The notes beneath the pieces were generated by a model. That model was not told where the DNA came from. It saw nothing but the letters and a program-made list of their open reading frames with translations, and did no database searches. The position numbers and the translations under genes are program-made. A stretch of 64,000 bases of DNA, taken from positions 62,001-126,000 of the forward strand of contig JAZDOT010000010.1 of the NCBI GenBank assembly GCA_043798355.1, read 5' to 3'. The DNA is from JAZDOT01 sp043798355. GTDB taxonomy: Bacteria > Patescibacteriota > Gracilibacteria > Peribacterales > Peribacteraceae. How positions within the stretch are numbered: position 1 is the stretch's first letter; each line of letters opens with the position of its first letter. This document shows positions 16,613 to 23,556 of this stretch, piece after piece.

Positions 16613-17137
16613 CTACTCTGGCTTCTTTGCATACACCTGCCACCTCTTCGCCCTCAGCATCGTCCAGCTCACCGCTCCGAGCATCACGATCGCTGTGAGG
16701 ATGCCGCCGGCGCCGGTTGAGGACAACGGTTGGCCTCCGATGGGCGCGCCTGCATGCGCATTCAGGTAGAGCACCTGCTGTTGATTGGAGACGCGGCCGA
16801 GGAGGCGCAGTGTACTCAGGAGCTGACGATCCGTCGCGGACATCTCCATTGTCTCCGTTTCCGGTGCCTTCTCCTCGGGTACCTCGGGGGGTGCGGGGTG
16901 CTGGCGCGCGAATTCCGCTGCCTGGATGGCCTCGCGGCGCTCGGCACTCACCTCCGATTGCTGCAGCGTGCGGTCGCCTGCTTCTCTCGTTGTCGGCGGG
17001 AGCGCAAGGTCGCTTCGCAGGAGAACATCTTCCGGAATGAGATAGGCTGCAGTCATCGTCGGGATCACGAGGAGCGCTCCTGACAGGAGGATGGAAGAGA
17101 TGGCGCGGAAGAGGAGGGTGTGTTTCATAGAGTTCAT
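16613..17137 (-). CDS. exported protein with sortase-like C-terminal anchor
   Basis: 174 residues: an N-terminal signal segment (LLFRAISSILLSGALLVIP), a Pro/Glu-rich spacer (about 75-105), then QPLSSTG followed by a hydrophobic stretch (GGILTAIVMLGAVSWTML) and RAKR. That tripartite C-terminus is the layout of a sortase substrate, with LSSTG in place of LPXTG. Alternatively it is a simple C-terminal membrane anchor. Its start lies 1 bp after the stop of the calcium-binding protein, so the two are cotranscribed. No sortase gene is in the window. Confidence 0.75.
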   Translation of the reverse strand: MNSMKHTLLFRAISSILLSGALLVIPTMTAAYLIPEDVLLRSDLALPPTTREAGDRTLQQSEVSAERREAIQAAEFARQHPAPPEVPEEKAPETETMEMSATDRQLLSTLRLLGRVSNQQQVLYLNAHAGAPIGGQPLSSTGAGGILTAIVMLGAVSWTMLRAKRWQVYAKKPE

Positions 17138-17138
17138 A

Positions 17139-18167
17139 TTATTTTACCTTAAATGAAGAATATTTACAAGGAGCTCCGGTCTTGAGGACGCAGTTGAAAT
17201 ATTCCTGCTCGTCGATTGTTCCATCTCCATCCGAGTCGATCTTGCGGGGATCCGTTTCTCCGCTGTCCACGCTGCCGTTCAGGTTCACGTCTTCCCCCCT
17301 CAGTTCCATGCCGTTGCGGCCCGCCCGGCAGAGTCCGTCGCACAGTCCGTCGTGGTCGCTATCCTGAGAAAACGGGTTCGTCTCGTTGCCGTCGAGCACG
17401 CCGTCGTGATCCGCGTCTTCGATGCCGTCGATGAGTCCGTCTCCATCGCTGTCACGAACGAGTGGGTTGGTCGGGGTAGAAGAGAGGATCTCCACATTGT
17501 CATTGAGTCCGTCCCCGTCGGTATCCTTCCGCTTGGGATCCGTTTTATAGTCCCGCTCGAGCTTATTGTTCAGGTCGTCCCCGTCGTCATCGATCCCGAT
17601 GGGCAGCGGTTCCGATGTCATGATGTAACATGTTTCCCCCGCCTGAAAGATTTCTTTCTGGTGGCGGATGCGGCCGTTCTTCAGATCTGTTTCGTTCAGG
17701 CGCGATTCTTTCAGTTGAGAGATGGGGATGGTCAGGGTGGCCGACCGCAGCTTCTTCCGCTCCTGTTCGGTGCGATACTCGCGCTCTTTCTCGGACAGGA
17801 ACAGGAGGCCCGGCGGAGAGCGGCGCATGGCGGTTGCCAGATTTTTCGTATCATCGGGGAAGCAGTAGCCCCAGTAGCGCGTGCGCTTTCCGCGAAATCC
17901 CAGGAGCACTTCGCGCTGGATGGAGCCTGTGCCGCTCGGAATATGAATGAGGACATTCGTATCCGAAGGTACCGTGGCGCCGACTTTGATCTCCTGCTCC
18001 GAGATGGTCTTCCATGGAACAACCCCTTTCTCGGCGTTCGTCGCCAGACGCGCAGTGACGTCCGAACGGTATTCTGTGACGGCGTAACCCACCATAGAGA
18101 CACAGAGAACGGCCAGACTGAGGGTCAGCCACTGCATCGTTATCTGTATTGGAGGTCTCTTGGACAT
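17139..18167 (-). CDS. membrane-anchored thrombospondin type-3-repeat protein
   Basis: 342 residues. An N-terminal membrane segment (about 10-32) anchors a roughly 150-residue domain without recognised family. Then come 6-7 calcium-binding TSP3-type repeats (about 195-330) of the DTDGDGLNDNVE / DSDGDGLIDGIEDADHDG pattern. Such repeats bind Ca2+ and stiffen extracellular stalks. The -10 TACAAT at 18176-18181 overlaps the upstream ATG at 18185 and so decides for 18167. It heads an operon with the LSSTG protein. Confidence 0.88.
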   Translation of the reverse strand: MSKRPPIQITMQWLTLSLAVLCVSMVGYAVTEYRSDVTARLATNAEKGVVPWKTISEQEIKVGATVPSDTNVLIHIPSGTGSIQREVLLGFRGKRTRYWGYCFPDDTKNLATAMRRSPPGLLFLSEKEREYRTEQERKKLRSATLTIPISQLKESRLNETDLKNGRIRHQKEIFQAGETCYIMTSEPLPIGIDDDGDDLNNKLERDYKTDPKRKDTDGDGLNDNVEILSSTPTNPLVRDSDGDGLIDGIEDADHDGVLDGNETNPFSQDSDHDGLCDGLCRAGRNGMELRGEDVNLNGSVDSGETDPRKIDSDGDGTIDEQEYFNCVLKTGAPCKYSSFKVK

Positions 18168-18231
18168 ATCGGGATATTGTACCACGTTTTCGGCTTCGTT
18201 TCTACTGTCCTTTTCGCTATGCTGCGGCTCA

Positions 18232-19329
18232 ATGCCGCGTGATTTCTACTCCGTTCTCGGCGTCGCGAAAGAAGCTTCGAAAGAGGAAGTCAAGAAGGCA
18301 TACCGTCGTTTGAGTAAGGAGCTCCATCCCGACAAGCATCCGGGGGATAAGGAAGCCGAACGAAAATTCAAGGAGATCAACGAAGCGTACGAAGTCCTCA
18401 GTGATCCGGAGAAACGGCAGCAATACGATCAGTTCGGGACGACGGCGGGGCCGGGAGGACAGGGAGGGCCGGGAGGATTCGGCGGCTTCGATTTCTCCGG
18501 CTTTCAGGGGTTCTCCAACGGAGACTTCGGCGGCTTAGGCGATCTCTTCGAGGGATTTTTCTCCGGCGGAGGACGCGGCCGGAAGCAGAAAGTCTCCGAT
18601 CGCGGAGGCGACCGCGAAGCGAGATTGAGCGTCCCGTTCATGGATGCCGTTCATGGAGCCGAAAAGCAGATCATGATCGATCGGCTGACGCAGTGCGGGG
18701 CATGCAGCGGATCGGGAGGGGCAAAGGACTCTTCGCTGAAGGATTGCGAGGCCTGCGGCGGGACGGGGCAGCGCACGGAAGCGTCGCAGTCGTTCTTCGG
18801 CGTCATCCGCAGGTCGTTTGCGTGCGACGCGTGCTCCGCCTCGGGCAAGGTGCATGCCAAGCCGTGCGGAGCGTGCAAGGGGGAGGGGCGCCTTCGCGAG
18901 CATTCCGCCGTCTCCGTTCAGATTCCAGCCGGGATTCAGACCGGCCAGACGCTCCGGGTGAACGGTTACGGCGATGCGGGGCGGAGGGGAGACGAAGCGG
19001 GGGATCTCTATCTCCATATCGAAGTGGAAGAGGATCGGCGCTTCCAGCGTGACGGTGATGACATCCGCACCGCGCTCTCCGTGTCCGTGGTCGATGCCAT
19101 CCTGGGCGCGGAGAAGGAAATCGAAACGGTGCACGGTCGAAAGACATTGAAAATCCCCGCCGGAACGCAGCCGGGGCAGGTGTTCCGCATGAAGGGTAAA
19201 GGTATGCCGATTTTAAGCAGCAGCCGCACGGGCGATCATTACACGGAAGTGAAGGTCATCATTCCGGAAAAGCTCTCCCGTGCGGAGAGAGAGGTTGTGG
19301 AGCAGTGGAAGAAGATGCAGGGTGACTGA
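18232..19329 (+). CDS. dnaJ: chaperone DnaJ
   Basis: Hsp40 co-chaperone that delivers clients to DnaK and stimulates its ATPase. 365 residues: J domain (1-70) with HPD in LHPDKHPGD, a Gly/Phe-rich linker, four CxxCxGxG-type zinc repeats (CGACSGSG, CEACGGTG, CDACSASG, CGACKGEG) and the C-terminal client-binding barrels. Start at the MPRDFYSVLG methionine; a TATGCT box lies 8 nt upstream. DnaK and GrpE are not nearby. Confidence 0.97.
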   Translation: MPRDFYSVLGVAKEASKEEVKKAYRRLSKELHPDKHPGDKEAERKFKEINEAYEVLSDPEKRQQYDQFGTTAGPGGQGGPGGFGGFDFSGFQGFSNGDFGGLGDLFEGFFSGGGRGRKQKVSDRGGDREARLSVPFMDAVHGAEKQIMIDRLTQCGACSGSGGAKDSSLKDCEACGGTGQRTEASQSFFGVIRRSFACDACSASGKVHAKPCGACKGEGRLREHSAVSVQIPAGIQTGQTLRVNGYGDAGRRGDEAGDLYLHIEVEEDRRFQRDGDDIRTALSVSVVDAILGAEKEIETVHGRKTLKIPAGTQPGQVFRMKGKGMPILSSSRTGDHYTEVKVIIPEKLSRAEREVVEQWKKMQGD

Positions 19330-19330
19330 T

Positions 19331-19353
19331 AGGCTCAAAGCTCAAAGCTCGCA
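19331..19353. repeat. GCTCAAA tandem repeat between dnaJ and jag
   Basis: GGCTCAAAGCTCAAAGCTCG-type units between convergent stops; the same family recurs at 57795-57822. Confidence 0.75.
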
Positions 19354-19359
19354 GCTTCG

Positions 19360-19908
19360 TCAAATGTCCAGATTCTCCAATCCATCCTCCGTGCCCTTCT
19401 CGACCATGACGGGCGAGAGTTCCTCAGCCTCTTTGATGATGCTGGATTTCTTCAGGCGAAGGACGACTTGCCGGTAATCCCCCTCTCCGATGCTCTCTGT
19501 CGTGAGGTCCTGCAGACTCGGGGTGTCGGCGACATGGAGGTGCACGATGCGGCGGAAGTAGGGACTCATGGGAGCCAGCGCGACGCGGTTGCCCGTGCGC
19601 CGGACGAAATCAGCTTTCTGTTCCGCGATGCGCCGCACCTTCTCCTCCTGTGCCCTTCGGTAGCCGTCAACATCGAGGACGATGAAGGGGCTGCGTTCGA
19701 GCTTCTCTGCAGAGCGCACGATGGCTTTCACGAGGTGTTGCAGGGAATTCAGGGTCTCGCCGTGCCACCCGATGATGCGACTGGCATCGGTCGAGACGAT
19801 GTCCACGCGGACGAATTCCCCCTCTTCCTTTACGGAGATTTCATCAAAGGGGAGGTCGAGGTGAGTGAGGAGGGCACGGAGGGTGTCCTGAATGAAGGTG
19901 TGATCCAT
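19360..19908 (-). CDS. jag: Jag/KhpB RNA-binding protein (KH + R3H)
   Basis: 182 residues. The KH domain carries the GxxG-like loop IIGWHGETLNSLQHLV, preceded by VRVDIVSTDAS. The R3H domain at about 125-150 has PMSPYFRRIVHLHVAD. Homologues (Jag/KhpB/EloR) bind RNA with KhpA and modulate cell elongation. The usual N-terminal Jag_N domain is missing, leaving only a short helical start. It often neighbours yidC and rnpA, but not here. Confidence 0.9.
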   Translation of the reverse strand: MDHTFIQDTLRALLTHLDLPFDEISVKEEGEFVRVDIVSTDASRIIGWHGETLNSLQHLVKAIVRSAEKLERSPFIVLDVDGYRRAQEEKVRRIAEQKADFVRRTGNRVALAPMSPYFRRIVHLHVADTPSLQDLTTESIGEGDYRQVVLRLKKSSIIKEAEELSPVMVEKGTEDGLENLDI

Positions 19909-19941
19909 GGTTGGACGGAGGATAGCGGGTGAGTGGGGATA

Positions 19942-19971
19942 AAAGAAAGCCCCCTTACGGAGGCTCTCTTT
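19942..19971 (-). terminator. Rho-independent terminator of the HU gene
   Basis: On the minus strand AGCCTCC - GTAA - GGGGGCT pairs with one G-U wobble and is followed by TTCTTTTAT. On the plus strand the wobble becomes a mismatch, so orientation is minus. Confidence 0.8.
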
Positions 19972-19991
19972 CTACAAACAAGATTCGATGA

Positions 19992-20267
19992 TTACCGTAC
20001 GGCGTCCTTGAGAGTCTTGCCGGCCTTGAAGGACGGGACCTTCATCGCGGGGATGGAGATCTTCTGGGTCGGGTTCCTGGGGTTGACGCCGGTGCGCGCC
20101 GCGCGGCGAGAAACTCGGAACGTGCCGAAGCCCGTGATGGTCACGTTATTGCCCTTCTTGAGTTCCTTTGTGATGAGCGTGCAGAGGGCCTCGAGGGCGG
20201 CGGCGCCTGCGCGCTTCGTGACGCCCGCGGCGTCGGCGATGGTATTGATGATGTCTTGCTTGGACAT
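19992..20267 (-). CDS. HU-family DNA-binding protein
   Basis: 91-residue nucleoid protein that bends DNA as a dimer: MSKQDIINTIADAAGVTKR, dimer core, ITGFGTFRVSRRAARTG (beta arm base) and NPRNPTQKISIPAMKVPSFKAG (the DNA-bending arm). The start at 20267 is the conserved MSKQD. It has a promoter with two palindromic operator candidates and its own terminator, so it is monocistronic. Confidence 0.96.
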   Translation of the reverse strand: MSKQDIINTIADAAGVTKRAGAAALEALCTLITKELKKGNNVTITGFGTFRVSRRAARTGVNPRNPTQKISIPAMKVPSFKAGKTLKDAVR

Positions 20268-20302
20268 GGGCAAGGGGGGAAAAGAAATACGGTCCACGTA
20301 GG

Positions 20303-20394
20303 AGTGTACGCACGCGAAGGGCTTCTGCAAGCCAAAAGCAAACTCCCGGCAGCGGTTTTTTCGCTTAGTATCGTCAGAATGGCTTTTGTAAGCC
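20303..20394 (-). promoter_or_regulatory. HU promoter with two GGCTT-n4-AAGCC palindromes
   Basis: Promoter: TTGCAG (20325-20330), 16 bp, TACACT (20303-20308) on the minus strand. Palindromes GGCTTCTGCAAGCC (20320-20333) and GGCTTTTGTAAGCC (20381-20394) lie 61 bp apart; the first covers the -35. They look like operator sites for an unknown dimeric regulator. Confidence 0.65.
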
Positions 20395-20550
20395 AAATAC
20401 TGTGAATACCAAAGGTAGTCATCTGAAGAGAGTTCTCATTCATTTTTTTGGCACAATAATCACATTTAGACAATCTTTTGTCGGTATTTTGAGCCCTATC
20501 TGTATTCGTCCTACGAAAGAGAGATGTCTCGAGCTAAAGCGTTTCTTTCT

Positions 20551-20579
20551 TTGACACCTCTACCGGGCATCACTACCCT
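20551..20579 (+). promoter_or_regulatory. topA promoter
   Basis: TTGACA (20551-20556), 17 bp, TACCCT (20574-20579). Predicts a leader of about 130 nt before the topA ATG. Confidence 0.72.
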
Positions 20580-20582
20580 CTC

Positions 20583-20623
20583 GCCCTGTACCGGAAACTC
20601 ACTCCGCTCGTTCGGTACAGGGC
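20583..20623 (+). repeat. inverted repeat in topA leader
   Basis: GCCCTGTACCG (20583-20593) and CGGTACAGGGC (20613-20623), a perfect 11-bp stem with a 19-nt loop right at the predicted transcript start. Confidence 0.8.
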
Positions 20624-20648
20624 AAGCTCCGATCTTTTCCCGCCCTCA

Positions 20649-20715
20649 TCCTAACCTTAGCCTTAGCCTTAACCCTAGCTCTAGCCCTAACCCTAACCCT
20701 AACCCTAACCCTAAC
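20649..20715 (+). repeat. telomere-like CCCTAA array abutting the topA start
   Basis: About eleven units, first degenerate (CCTTAG, CCCTAG) then five perfect CCCTAA units that end directly at the ATG. It occupies the place where a ribosome-binding site would be. Confidence 0.92.
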
Positions 20716-23058
20716 ATGCACCTCGTCATCGTCGAGAGTCCGACCAAAGCCAAGACCATCAAGCGGTTCCTCGGGAAAGACTATGTCGTCTTTGCCAGTA
20801 TGGGGCACGTGCGGGATCTGCCGGACTCCATGCTCGGGGTCGATACGGAGCATGACTTCGAGCCCAAGTACCTCGTTCCCAAAGACAAGAAGGCTGTCGT
20901 GAAGCATCTGCAGGAAGAACTGGATGAGGCTCTGGATCTCTGGATCGCGACTGACGAGGACCGCGAAGGGGAAGCAATCGGCTGGCACCTGGTGGAAGTA
21001 TTAAAGAGGAAGAAAAAGCAGCCAGTGAAGCGCATCGTCTTCCACGAGATCACCGAAGAAGCCATCCGCGAAGCCATAGCGCATCCGCGTGCGATCGATG
21101 AGAAACTCGTGGATGCCCAGCAGGCGCGGCGCATCCTCGACCGCCTCGTGGGCTATACGCTCTCGCCGTTCCTCTGGAGCAAGGTGTACCGGGGGCTCTC
21201 CGCGGGGCGCGTTCAGTCCGTTGCGGTACGCGTCATTGTGGACCGGGAACGGGAAATCCGCGCGTTTGTGCCGCGCGAGTACTGGTCCGTGACCGCACAA
21301 CTCAGGAAGAACTCCGGCGGGGAATTCTCCGCTTCACTGAAGGAACGTAATGGTGAGAAGTGGGAACCGGTAAACGAGGGCGAAGCTCGGGAGGTGCTCG
21401 CTGCCTGCAAAGACGCCTCCTATCAGGTAGCCAAGACGGAGGAGAAAGAACTGAAGAAGACGCCGCCCCCTCCATTCACCACCTCCACCCTTCAGCAGGA
21501 AGCAGGACGGAAGCTCGGTTTCTCCGTGAAGCAGACCATGGTGGTGGCCCAGCAGCTTTATGAAGGCATCAGTCTCGGCAAGGGGGAAGGGAGTACGGGT
21601 CTCATCACGTACATGCGCACGGATTCCGTGAGTCTGAGTACGAAGGCCATGAATGATGCTACGGAAGTCATCATCCGTAAGTTCGGCCGCGAGTACATTC
21701 TCTCCGCCCCCCGAACGTATAAAACGAAATCCAAAGGAGCGCAGGAGGCGCACGAAGCCATCCGTCCGACGGAAATGGCGCGCACGCCCGATTCCATGAA
21801 GGACATCCTCGATCATCAGCAACTCAAGCTCTATACCCTCATCTGGAACCGGACGGTTGCGACCCAGATGGCCGAAGCGCAGCTCAAGCGGGTCGCTGCG
21901 GATATCACATCCGGTATCTATACGTTTCGTGCGACGGGACAGACGACGATCTTCGACGGGTTTCTCCGCGTCTATGCCGAAGGGCGCGACGAGGAAGCGG
22001 AAGAAGCCGAGAAGGATGACGAAGAGCGAACATTGCCTCCGCTCAGGCAAGGGGAAAATCTTTCCTGCGTCGATCTCATGCCCGAGCAGCACTTCACGAA
22101 GCCGCCTCCGCGCTACACGGAAGCGAGTCTCGTGAAGAAGATGGAGGAGGAGGGCATCGGCCGTCCGAGCACCTATGCGCCGACCATCTCCACCATCCAG
22201 CAGCGCGGCTACATCGAGAAGAATGGCAAGCAGCTGGTTCCCCAGCAGGTCGCTTTCACCGTAATCGATCTCCTCGCGGAGCATTTTCCGGATATCGTGG
22301 ATCTCTCTTTCACGGCGAAGATGGAGCAGTCCCTCGACGATATTGCCGAGGGGGACGAAGACCGCGTGAAATTCCTCGCGGGTTTCTACGGCCCGTTCAA
22401 AGATCTCATCGCCGTGAAGTCGAAGGAGATCCGCAAGGAGGATGTTCTGCAGGAGCGCGAACTCGGGATCGATCCTGAGACGGGGTTCCCCGTGCTCGTC
22501 CGCACCGGTCGCTTCGGGCCGTACGTGCAGCTTGGACGACCGGAGGATTGGAAAGAGAAGAAGCAGAAGCCGAAGAGCGCCTCGCTCCCCTCTTCGTTAC
22601 AGAAAGGCACGGTGACCATTTCGCAGGTGATCGGACTGTTGCGGTTTCCGAAGACAGTCGGGGTCATTTCCGGCGAGAGCGTGACGGTGAATCTCGGACG
22701 GTTCGGGCCGTACATCCGTTGCGGAAAAACGACGGCCGCGCTCCCGAAGGACGTTGATCCCGCTGCGATCGACCTCGCGCAGGCGAAGACGCTCATGGCA
22801 CAGGCGGCGGACAAGAGGAAGCGCGCCGCCGAGCCGCTCCGGATACTGGGGGAGGATCCCGAGACGAAAGCTGCCGTACACGTGAAGGATGGCCGCTACG
22901 GTCCGTACGTCACCGACGGCACGACGAACGTCTCCATTCCGAAGAAATTTTCCGCGGAGACCATTTCCCTTGCCGATGCCGCACAGTTCCTGAAGAAGAA
23001 GCGCGAAGCGGGGCCGAGCAGATGGAAGGGAAGGGGGAAGTGGAAGAAGAGGACTTAG
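20716..23058 (+). CDS. topA: DNA topoisomerase I
   Basis: Type IA enzyme relaxing negative supercoils. 780 residues: Toprim domain (IVESPTKAKTIKRFLG, acidic ATDEDREGE), active-site Tyr299 in GLITYMRTDSVS, gate domains, then a C-terminal part with three RFGPYV-type repeats (GRFGPYVQLG, GRFGPYIRCG, GRYGPYVTDG) in place of classical Cys4 zinc fingers. The start is the MHLVIVESPT methionine. The in-frame codons upstream only translate the CCCTAA repeat. The stop codon is inside a GGACTTAGG repeat. Confidence 0.97.
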   Translation: MHLVIVESPTKAKTIKRFLGKDYVVFASMGHVRDLPDSMLGVDTEHDFEPKYLVPKDKKAVVKHLQEELDEALDLWIATDEDREGEAIGWHLVEVLKRKKKQPVKRIVFHEITEEAIREAIAHPRAIDEKLVDAQQARRILDRLVGYTLSPFLWSKVYRGLSAGRVQSVAVRVIVDREREIRAFVPREYWSVTAQLRKNSGGEFSASLKERNGEKWEPVNEGEAREVLAACKDASYQVAKTEEKELKKTPPPPFTTSTLQQEAGRKLGFSVKQTMVVAQQLYEGISLGKGEGSTGLITYMRTDSVSLSTKAMNDATEVIIRKFGREYILSAPRTYKTKSKGAQEAHEAIRPTEMARTPDSMKDILDHQQLKLYTLIWNRTVATQMAEAQLKRVAADITSGIYTFRATGQTTIFDGFLRVYAEGRDEEAEEAEKDDEERTLPPLRQGENLSCVDLMPEQHFTKPPPRYTEASLVKKMEEEGIGRPSTYAPTISTIQQRGYIEKNGKQLVPQQVAFTVIDLLAEHFPDIVDLSFTAKMEQSLDDIAEGDEDRVKFLAGFYGPFKDLIAVKSKEIRKEDVLQERELGIDPETGFPVLVRTGRFGPYVQLGRPEDWKEKKQKPKSASLPSSLQKGTVTISQVIGLLRFPKTVGVISGESVTVNLGRFGPYIRCGKTTAALPKDVDPAAIDLAQAKTLMAQAADKRKRAAEPLRILGEDPETKAAVHVKDGRYGPYVTDGTTNVSIPKKFSAETISLADAAQFLKKKREAGPSRWKGRGKWKKRT

Positions 23059-23080
23059 GACATTGGACGTAGGACTTAGG
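23051..23080 (+). repeat. inverted repeat arm left of the S23-type gene
   Basis: GGACTTAGGACATTGGACGT followed by AGGACTTAGG; nearly the reverse complement of 23451-23480. Contains the topA stop. Confidence 0.85.
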
Positions 23081-23084
23081 GCAT

Positions 23085-23462
23085 ATGCTAAAAGACTTTA
23101 CTCAACTGGAGGCATGGAAAAGAGCGATGGATCTTGCGGAAAGAATTCACACGCTCACCAAAGAATTCCCGCGAGAAGAGATCTACGGAGTCACCTCTCA
23201 AATGCGCAGAGCTGCGCTGTCGATTGCCGCGAATATCGCAGAAGGATTTGGTAGATATACCTATGCGGATAAAATGCATAAGTACGTGCAGGCGCGAGGT
23301 GAATTGATTGAACTGATGACATTCGTTCATTACTGTCGTCGGGTCGGGTACATCAGGATAGATGAAGATCTAGCCTCACTCCTGAACGATTGCACGACGG
23401 TTCACAAACTCTTGAACGGGCTGATAACGAAGATGGACGCTCTTGATCGTCCTAAGTCCTAA
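23085..23462 (+). CDS. four-helix-bundle protein (23S rRNA IVS / S23 family)
   Basis: 125 residues with the family hallmarks FTQLEAWKRAMDLAERIHTL, SQMRRAALSIAANIAEGFGR and a long C-terminal helix. Members form pentameric bundles; the original ones sit in 23S rRNA intervening sequences, and the DGR accessory protein Avd shares the fold. Function here is unknown. The gene is bracketed by near-perfect 30-bp inverted repeats. The right arm supplies its last residues (PKS) and stop. Confidence 0.9.
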   Translation: MLKDFTQLEAWKRAMDLAERIHTLTKEFPREEIYGVTSQMRRAALSIAANIAEGFGRYTYADKMHKYVQARGELIELMTFVHYCRRVGYIRIDEDLASLLNDCTTVHKLLNGLITKMDALDRPKS

Positions 23463-23480
23463 GTCCCAATCCCCAAGTCC
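23451..23480 (-). repeat. inverted repeat arm right of the S23-type gene
   Basis: CCTAAGTCCTAAGTCCCAAT then CCCCAAGTCC; matches the complement of the left arm with a few changes. Confidence 0.85.
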
Positions 23481-23534
23481 TTCTCTGCTGCATCTCTCCC
23501 TCGCACAATGTAAGATGCTCTCAGTTCCTCTCCC

Positions 23535-23555
23535 CGTAGGCGCGTAGCTCAGTTG
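23535..23555 (+). repeat. truncated tRNA-Trp 5' fragment
   Basis: 21 bp identical to the intact tRNA-Trp 5' end plus 3 bp upstream of it (23631-23651). It starts CGTAGGCGCG, ends CAGTTG, and then diverges. Candidate left attachment remnant. Confidence 0.88.
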
Positions 23556-23556
23556 C

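Noticed and set aside
20649..20715. True telomere or linear chromosome end
   Set aside because: The arrays are short, internal, in either orientation and sit at gene borders with continuous genes on both sides.
20524..20715. N-terminal extension of TopA
   Set aside because: The extra 64 codons translate the CCCTAA array and a hairpin; homologues start at the Toprim methionine.
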